64,000 nucleotides of DNA. Origin: Cherax quadricarinatus. Taxonomy: Eukaryota > Arthropoda > Malacostraca > Decapoda > Parastacidae. Shown here piece after piece: positions 56,546-64,000 of the stretch. Within the stretch, counting starts at the first letter, position 1, and each line of letters opens with the position of its first letter. Where the stretch lies: positions 3,174,289 to 3,238,288 of the forward strand of contig NC_091293.1 in the NCBI RefSeq assembly GCF_038502225.1. The letters run 5' to 3'. A program made the position numbers and the translations under genes. The notes under the pieces were generated by a model. The model worked only from the letters and a program-made list of their open reading frames with translations, did not search any database and had not been told where the DNA came from.

Positions 56546-59500
56546 CAGGACAGTGAGGACACAGTAACACTCAGGAGAGATGGGACACAGTAACACTCAG
56601 GAGAGTGGGGACACAGTAACACTCAGGACAGTGAGGACACAGTAACACTCAGGAGAGTGGGGACACAGTAACACTCGGGACAGTGAGGACACAGTAATAC
56701 TCAGGACAGTTAGGACATAGTAACACTCAGGACAGTGAGGACACAGTAACAATCATTAGGTGAGGATACAAGACCATTCAGGACGGTGAGGACACAGTAA
56801 TGCTCAGGACGTTGAGGACACAGTAACAATCATTAGGTGAGGATACAAGACCATTCAGGACGGTGAGGACACAGTAACACTAAGGACTGTGAGGACATAG
56901 TAACACTGAGGACAGTTAGGACAGAGTAACACTCAGGACGGTGAGGAAACAGTATCACTGAGGACGGTGAGGACACAGTAACACTAAGGACGGTGATGAA
57001 ACAGTAACACTCAGGATGGTGAGGACAGAGTAACAATTAGGACGGTGAGGATACAGTAACACTCATAATGGTGAGGACAGAGCAACACTTAGGACAGTGA
57101 GGACAGAGTAACACTCAGGATGGTGAGGACAGAGTAACACTTAGGACGGTGAGGACACAGTAACACTCAGGATGGTGAGGACACAGTAACTCTCAGGACA
57201 TTGAGGACATGCTAACACTCAGGACAGTGAGGACACAGTAACACTCAGGAAAGTGAAGACACAGTAACGCTCAGGACGGTGAGTACAAATTAACTTTCAG
57301 GACGGTGAGGATACAGTAACACTAAGGACAGTGAGGACACAGTAACACTCAGGAGAGTGAGGACACATCAACACACAGGACAGTGAGAACATAGCACTCA
57401 GGACAGTGAGGACATAGTAACACTCAGGACAGTGAGGACACAGTAACGCTCTGGACAGTGAGTACAGAGTAACGCTCAGGACTGTGAGGATTCAGTAACA
57501 CTCAAAACGGTGAGGACACAGTAACACTCAGGACTCCGAGGACACAGTTACAATCATTAGGTGAGGATACAGGAGCATTTAGGACTGTGAAGACACAGTA
57601 ATGCTCAGGACGGTGAGGACACAGGAACACTCAGTACAGTGAGGACACAATAACACTCAGGACGGTGATGACAGAGTAACATTCAGGACCGTGAGGACAC
57701 AGTAACACTCAGTACAGTGAGGACACAGTAACACTTAGGACAATGAGGATACAGTAACAATCAGGACAGTGAGGACAGAGTAACACTCAGAACGGTGAGG
57801 ACGCAGTAACACTCTGGACAGTGAGGACAAAGTAACACTCAGCACAGTGAGGACACAGTAACACTCAAGACAATGAGGACACAACACTCAGGACAGTGAT
57901 GACACAGTAACACACAGGACGGTGAGGACAACGTAACACTCAGTACACTGAGGACACAATAACACTCAGGACAGTGAGGACACAGTAACACTGAGGACAG
58001 TGAGGACACAGTAACGCTCAGGACGGCAAGGACAGAGAAACACTCAGGAAAGTGAGGACACAGTAGCACTCAGGACAATGAGGACACAGTAACGCTCTGG
58101 AAAGTGAAGACACAGTGACACTCAGTACAGTGAGGACAGAGTAACACTCAGGACAGTGAGGACACAGTAACACTCAGGACAGTTAGGACACAGTAACACT
58201 ATGGACAGTGAGGACACAGTAACACTCAGGACAGTGAGGACACAGTAACACTCAGGACAGTGAGGACACAGTAGCACTCAGGACAGTGAGGACACAGTAA
58301 CACTCAGGACAGTGAGGACACAGTAACACTCAGGACGGTGAGGACACAGTAACACTCAGGAGAGTGGGGACACAGTAACACTCAGGACAGTGAGGACACA
58401 GTAACACTCAGGACACTGAGGACACAGTAACACTCAGGACAGTGAGGACACAGTAACACTCAGGACAGTGAGGACACAGTAACACTCAGGATGGTGAGGA
58501 TAGAGTAACACTCAGGACTGTGAGGACACAGTAACAATCATTAGGTGAGGGTACAAGACCATTCAGGACGGTGAGGACACAGTAACACTAAGGACTGTGA
58601 GGACTTAGTAACACTCAGGACAGTTAGGACAGAGTAACACTCAGGTCTCTGAGGATACAGTAACACTCAGGACAGTGAGGACACAGTAACACTCAGGACG
58701 GTGAGGAAACAGTATCACTGAGGACGGTGAGGACAGAGTAACACTAAGGACGGTGAGGACACAGTAACACTCAGGATGGTGAGAACAGAGTAACACTTAG
58801 GACGGTGAGGACACAGTAACACTCATAATGGTGAGGACAGAGCAACACTTAGGGCAGTGAGGACAGAGTAACACTCAGGATAGTGAGGACAGAGTAACAC
58901 TTAGGACGGTGAGGACACAGTAACACTCAGGATGGTGAGGACAGAGTAACACTTAGGACGGTGAGAACACAGTAACACTCAGTACAGTGAGGACACAGTA
59001 ACAAGCAGATATGCTAGGATACACTAATGGTGAGGACAGAGCAACACTTAGGGCAGTGAGGACAGAGTAACACTCTTATAGGTGAGGACAGAGCAACACT
59101 TAGGGCAGTGAGGACACAGTAACACTCAGGATGGTGAGGACAGAGTAACACTTAGGACGGTGAGAACACAATAACACTCAGGACGGTGATGACGCACTAA
59201 CACTCAGGACAGTGAGGACAGAGCAACACTCAGGACGGTGAGGACACAGTAGCACTCAGGAAGGTGAGGACGCAGTAACACTCAGGACAGTGAGGACAGA
59301 GCAACACTCAGCACAGTGAGGACACAGTAGCACTCAGGAAGGTGAGGACGCAGTAACACTCAGGACAGTGAGGACAGAGCAACACTCAGGACGGTGAGGA
59401 CACAGTAGCACTCAGGAAGGTGAGGACGCAGTAACACTCAGGACAGTGACGACACAGCAACACACAGGACGGTGAAAATGCAGTAACACTCAGTACACTG

Positions 59501-61218
59501 AGGACACAGTAACACTCAGGATAGTGAGGACACGGTAACACTCAGGACGGTGAGGACAGAGTAACACTCATTAGGTTAGGATACATTAGCGTTCAGGACG
59601 GTGAGGACAAAATAAAACTCTGGGCGGTGAGGACACAGTAACAATGAGGACTGTGAGGACACAGTAACACTCAGGACAGTGAGGCCACAGCAACACCCAG
59701 AACTGTGAGGATACAGTAACACTCAGGACAGTGATGATACAGTAACAATCAGGACGGTGAGGATACAGTAACACTCAGGACGGTGAGGACAGAGTAACAC
59801 TCAGGACGGTGAGGATACAGTAACACTCACGACGGTGAGGACAGAATAACATTCAGGACGGTGACGATACAGTAACACGACGGTGAAGACACAATAACAC
59901 TCAGGACAGTGTGGACACACCAACTTACAGGACAGTGAGGACACAGTAACACTCAGGACAGTGTGGACACACCAACTTACAGGACAGTGACGACACAGTA
60001 ACACTCAGGACAGTGTGGACACACCAACTTACAGGACAGTGAGGACACAGTAACACTCAGGACAGTGTGGACACACCAAGTTACAGGACAGTGAGGACAC
60101 AGTAACACTCAGGACAGTGTGGACACACCAACTCACAGGACAGTGAGGACACAGTAACACTCAAGTCAGTGAGGACACAGTAACAAGGAGGAGGGCGAGG
60201 ATACAGTAACAGGACGGTGAAGACACAGTAACAGTCAGGACGGTGAGGACACAGTAGCACTAAGGACAGTGAGGATACGCGAACACTCAGCACAGTGAGG
60301 ACACAGTAGCACTCAGGACGGTGAGAACACAGTAACACTGAGGACGGTGAGGACACAGTAACACTCAGGACAGTGAGGACACAGTAACACTCAAGACAAT
60401 GAGGACACAAGACTCAGGAGAGTGACTACACAGTAACACACAGGACTGTGAGGACACAGTAACACTCAGTGCACTGAGAACACAGTAACACTCAGGACAG
60501 TGAGGACAGAGGAACACTCAGGGCAGTTAGCACACAGTAACACTAAGGACGGTGAGGACAGATAAATGCTCAGGACAGTGAGGACACAGTAACACTCAGG
60601 ACAGTGAGGACAAAGCAACACCTACTACGATGAGGACACAGTAACACTCAGGACGGTGAGGGCACAGTAACACAAAGGACAATGAGGACAGAGTAGCACT
60701 CAGGAGAGTGAGGGCACAGTAACACTCAGGCCAGTGAGGACACAGTAACACTCAGGCCAGTGAGGACACAGTAATGCTCAGGACAGTGAGGACACAGTAA
60801 CATTCTCGAAAGTGAAGACTCAGTAACGCTTATGACAGTAAGGACACAGTAACACTCAGGACTCTGAGGACAGAGAAACACTCAGGACAGTGATGACACA
60901 GTAACACTCAATACAGTAAGGACACAGTAACACTCAGGACAGTGAGGACACAGTAACACTCAGGACGGTGAGGACACAATAACACTCAGGACAGTGAGGA
61001 CACAGTAACTCTCATGACAGTGAGGGCACAGTAACACTCACGACAGTGAGGACAGAGTAACACTCATTACAGTGAGGACACAGTAACACTCAGGGCAGTG
61101 AGGACACAGTAACACTCAGGACGGTGAGGACACTGTACCATTCAATACAGTGAAGACACAGTAACACTAAGGACAGTGAGGACACAGTAACACTCAGGAC
61201 AGTGAGGACACAGTAACA

Positions 61219-61470
61219 CTCAAGTTGATAAAAGCAGAAGAGACGTGATGACGATGTAATCAGTCCATCACCCTTGAAGTTATGAGGTGGTCAGTCCCTC
61301 AGTCTGGAGAAGAGTATTGTTCCATAGTTTCTTCTGCTTCTATGAACTTTTCTGCACTCGACTGAAGAAGCCTAATGTGTAGGCGAGACGTTTCGAAATA
61401 AAGATACCTAACTGTTGCATATGTGTCTTACTTAACAACCTGTTGGTATTGTATACCATTTTAATGTCCA
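61219..61470. repeat. Copy D of the 4-kb repeat, internally inverted
   Basis: 61219-61328 matches the minus orientation of the repeat ('gttgataaaagcagaagaga' to 'ttgttccatagt'). From 61329 the sequence flips to the plus orientation ('tcttctgcttctatgaactt') and runs to 'ccattttaatgtcca'. The internal part is deleted, leaving a foldback. Confidence 0.75.
61362..61388 (+). ncRNA. Hammerhead-like core, copy D (decayed)
   Basis: CTGAAGA (61362-61368), extra A, stem GCCTA...TAGGC, then GAGA in place of GAAA. The change in the conserved GAAA box makes activity unlikely. Confidence 0.3.
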
Positions 61471-63074
61471 CTTAAGAGTAACTCAGGTCAGATCAATGAC
61501 AGTGATAAGGATAAGTGTGAAATTTTCATTTCTTACTTCCTCTCAATCTTTACTCAGGAAGATACTTGGGAAATTCCAGAAATAATAAATTATGTAGAAC
61601 AGGACGATAATAAACTATTCACGATTAGGGTAACTAGTGACATGGTCCTCAGACAAATAGAGAAATTAAAACCTAACAAATCCCCAGGCCCTGATGAACT
61701 ATTTGCAAAGGTGTTAAAGGAATGTAAAGAGGAACTTTGCCAACTTTTCGCTAATCTTTTTAGCATACCACTACAAACTGGCATAGTGCCTGATAAGTGG
61801 AAAATGGCAAATGTAATACCTATTTACAAGGCAGATGACAGGTCCTTGGCTTCGAACTATAGACCAATAAGCCTTACCTCTATAGTGGGAAAATTTATGG
61901 AATCAATAATTGCCGAAGCAATTCGTAGCCATCTTGACAGGCACAGACTGATTAATGAATCTCAACACGGTTTTACTAACTTTTTTCACTAAGGTATTTA
62001 AGGAGGTAGATCATGGTAATGAATATGATATTGTGTATATGGACTTCAGTAAGACTTTCGATAGAGTTCCACACCAGAGGCTATTGAGGAAACTTAAGGC
62101 ACACGGAATAGGAGAAATTTTTTCCTGGGTAGAGGCATGGCTGACAAATAGACAGCAGAGAGTTTGCATAAATGGGGAGAAATCAGAATGGGGGCACGTC
62201 ACAAGCTGTGTTCCTCAGGGGTCAGTGTTGGGCCAGTTGTTGTTCACAATTTATATAAACGATATAGATGAGGGAATAAAGATCTTAATATTACGGACTG
62301 CGAAAACGATTTAGGAGTTCTCGTTAGCAGTAATCTGAAACCAAGACAACAGTGCATAAGTGTATGCAATAAAGCTAACAGAATCCTTGGCTTCATATCA
62401 AGAAGTATAAATAGTAGAAGTCCTCAGGTTGTTCTTCAACTCTATATAACCTTGGTTAGGCCTCATTTAGATTATGCTGCTCAGTTCTGGTCACCGTATT
62501 ACAGAATGGATATAAATGCACTGGAAAACGTACAAAGGAGGATGGCAGACTTCATCCCATGTATCAGACATCTTCCCTATGAGGATAGATTGAGGGCCTT
62601 GAATCTGCACTCTCCAGAAAGGCGCGTAGAATTAGGGGGGATATGATTGAGGTGTACAAATGGAAAATAGGAATTAATAAAGGGGAGGTAAGTAGCGTGC
62701 TAAAAATATCTAGCCTAGACAGGAATCGCAGCAATGGTTTTAAGCTGGAAAATTTCAGATTCAGGAAGGATATAGGAAAGCACTGGTTCGGTAATAGAGT
62801 TGTGGATATGTAGAACAAATTCCCGAGTACCGTCATAGAAACTAAGACGTTGTGTAGTTTTAAAAATAGGTTGGATAAATACATGTGTGGGTATGGGTGG
62901 GTGTGAGTTTGACCTGACTAGCTTGTGCTACTAGGTCAGATGCTATGCTCCTCCCTTAAGTGAATGTGACTGACCTGACTAGGCTAAAGCAATGGCTTAA
63001 GCCGGTAGATTTGGACCTGCCTCGCATGGGTCAGTAGACCTGTTGCAGTGTTCCTTCTTTCTTGTGTTCTTATG
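61471..63074 (+). pseudogene. CR1-group LINE fragment: RT to 3' end, several breaks
   Basis: Pre-RT sequence from about 61480, then RT: LKPNKSPGPDELF, VIPIYKADDRSLASNYRPIS, INESQHGFT; frame changes at ~61980. Motif A is YMDFSKTFDRVPH (usual Ala replaced by Thr); motif B CVPQGSVLGQLLF. The FADD block is deleted between ~62280 and ~62290. The thumb/C-terminus follows: DLGVLVSSNLKP, LVRPHLDYAAQFW, NLHSPERR, and out of frame MIEVYKWK, NGFKLENFRFRKDIG, SFKNRLDKYM. The 3' UTR ends 'gttccttctttcttgtgttc', then 'ttatg', like the short TTCTRTG-type tails of CR1 elements. A clear family assignment to the CR1 group, but inactive. Confidence 0.82.
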
Positions 63075-64000
63075 AGTGTATGTGCTCAAGCAGCAGTGTA
63101 TGTGCTCAAGCAGCGGTGTATGTGCTCAACCAGCAGTGTATGTGCTCAAGCAGCAGTGTATGTGCTCAAGCAGCAGTGTATGTGCTCAAGCAGCAGTGTA
63201 TGTGCTCAAGCAGCAGTGTATGTGCTCAAGCAGCAGTGTATGTGCTCAAGCAGCAGTGTATGTGCTGCTCAACTCAGCAGTGTATGTGCTCAGCAGCAGT
63301 GTATGTGCTCAAAGCAGCAGTGTATGTGCTCAACCAGCAGTGTATGTGCTCAACCAGCAGTGTATGTGCTCAACCAGCAGTGTATGTGCTCAACCAGCAG
63401 TGTATGTGCTCAACCAGCAGTGTATGTGCTCAACAGCAGCTCAACCAGCAGTGTATGTGCTCAACCAGCAGTGTATGTGCTCAACCAGCAGTGTATGTGC
63501 TCAATGTGCAGCAGTGTATGTGCTCAGCAGTGTATGTGCTCAACCAGCAGTGTATGTGCTCAAGCAGCAGTGTATGTGCTCAACCAGCAGTGTATGTGCT
63601 CAAGCAGCAGCAGTGTATGTGCTCAACCAGCAGTGTATGTGTGTGTATGTGCTCAACCAGCAGTGTATGTGCTCAAGCAGCAGTGTATGTGCTCAAGCAG
63701 CAGTGTATGTGCTCAAGCAGCAGTGTATGTGCTCAAGCAGCAGTGTATGTGCTCAAGCAGCAGTGTATGTGCTCAACCAGCAGTGTATGTGCTCAAGCAG
63801 CAGTGTATGTGCTAAAACAGCAGGGTATGTGCTCAGTGTATGTGCTAAAGCAGCACTGTATGTGCTCAACCAGCAGTGTATGTGCTCAACCAGCAGTGTA
63901 TGTGCTCAACCAGCAGTGTATGTGCTCAACCAGCAGTGTATGTGCTCAACCAGCAGTGTATGTGCTCAACCAGCAGTGTATGTGCTCAACCAGCAGTGTA
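63075..64000 (+). repeat. 20-bp minisatellite array, continuing past the window
   Basis: Unit CAGCAGTGTATGTGCTCAAC with an AAG variant, about 45 units. It starts exactly at the LINE 3' tail. The 255-codon ORF (63048-63815; repeats of CMCSSSS, VYVLKQQ, SVCAQAA) is produced by the repeat and is not called as a gene. Confidence 0.95.

Larger units (their letters stand above)
44066..61218 (+). repeat. 26-bp minisatellite array, ~17 kb
   Basis: The core is 'gtgaggacacagtaacactc' plus 'aggaca', estimated at about 650 units. Frequent variants: cagtg/cggtg/gagtg, cacag/cagag, taaca/taact/tagca. Most units carry in-frame stops on one strand, so only short minus-strand repeat ORFs occur. Higher-order blocks lie at 48.56-49.97 kb and 49.74-56.55 kb. 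The right end meets a fragment of the 4-kb repeat. Confidence 0.97.

Noticed and set aside
44066..61218. Minus-strand ORFs with CPHCPECYCVLTVLS-like repeats as zinc-binding proteins
   Set aside because: The Cys/His spacing comes from the 26-bp unit, and the ORFs are short and scattered through the array.
63048..63815. 255-codon Cys/Ser/Gln-rich ORF starting MFLLSCVLMSVCAQ, possible secreted protein
   Set aside because: The hydrophobic start comes from the LINE tail and the rest is the 20-bp minisatellite.
63075..64000. Possible CRISPR-like array because of regular 20-bp repeats
   Set aside because: Units are directly adjacent with no unique spacers, and the context is eukaryotic retroelements.

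Overview
This window looks like repeat-dense intergenic DNA from an arthropod. A decapod crustacean, possibly a freshwater crayfish, is my best guess; that rests on recognising several interspersed-repeat families from memory, so it is inference. I find no host gene, tRNA, rRNA or prokaryotic feature. Everything I can name is a retroelement, a fragment of one, or a tandem repeat.

Layout. 1-3960: a LINE with one uninterrupted 984-codon endonuclease/reverse transcriptase ORF. 3961-5024: three copies (one inverted, two head-to-tail) of a roughly 0.43 kb repeat with a TATA-like box and a hammerhead-like core, possibly Penelope-related. 5285-5755: a broken piece of the CR1-like LINE described next. 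7285-10365: gag and protease of a decayed BEL/Pao element, with a 3' fragment of the CR1-like LINE lodged in gag. 10847-15841 and 35812-40782: two near-identical, almost full-length copies of that CR1-like LINE. Its ORF1 joins a PHD finger to three CCCH zinc fingers, and its ORF1 stop and ORF2 start overlap as TAATG. 15842-17283 and 28209-30060 (minus strand): pieces of a Jockey/I-type LINE that may be one element split by the material between them. 17399-26301: a Ty3/Gypsy-class LTR element with paired ~0.84 kb LTRs and the unusual integrase-before-reverse-transcriptase (Gmr1-like) order; two LINE 3' ends carrying RNase H sit inside it.

The right half is mostly tandem DNA: a 27-bp minisatellite (30.3-33.7 kb), an (ATT)n tract, a 72-bp array derived from a LINE 3' end, a (CA)n tract, an 18-bp array (42.5-44.0 kb), a 17-kb 26-bp array (44.07-61.2 kb) and a 20-bp array running off the right edge. 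The 26-bp array has nested higher-order structure, including a 3,403-bp tandem duplication in which I found only three mismatches by eye. Several arrays start or stop exactly at retroelement ends.

The elements do not form a pathway. What links them is nesting: CR1-like into BEL/Pao, I-type LINE 3' ends into the Gypsy element, and probably the Gypsy element into the Jockey-type LINE. Most are inactivated. The 658-3612 LINE is the only one whose polymerase ORF is visibly intact, and the two CR1-like copies are only lightly damaged.
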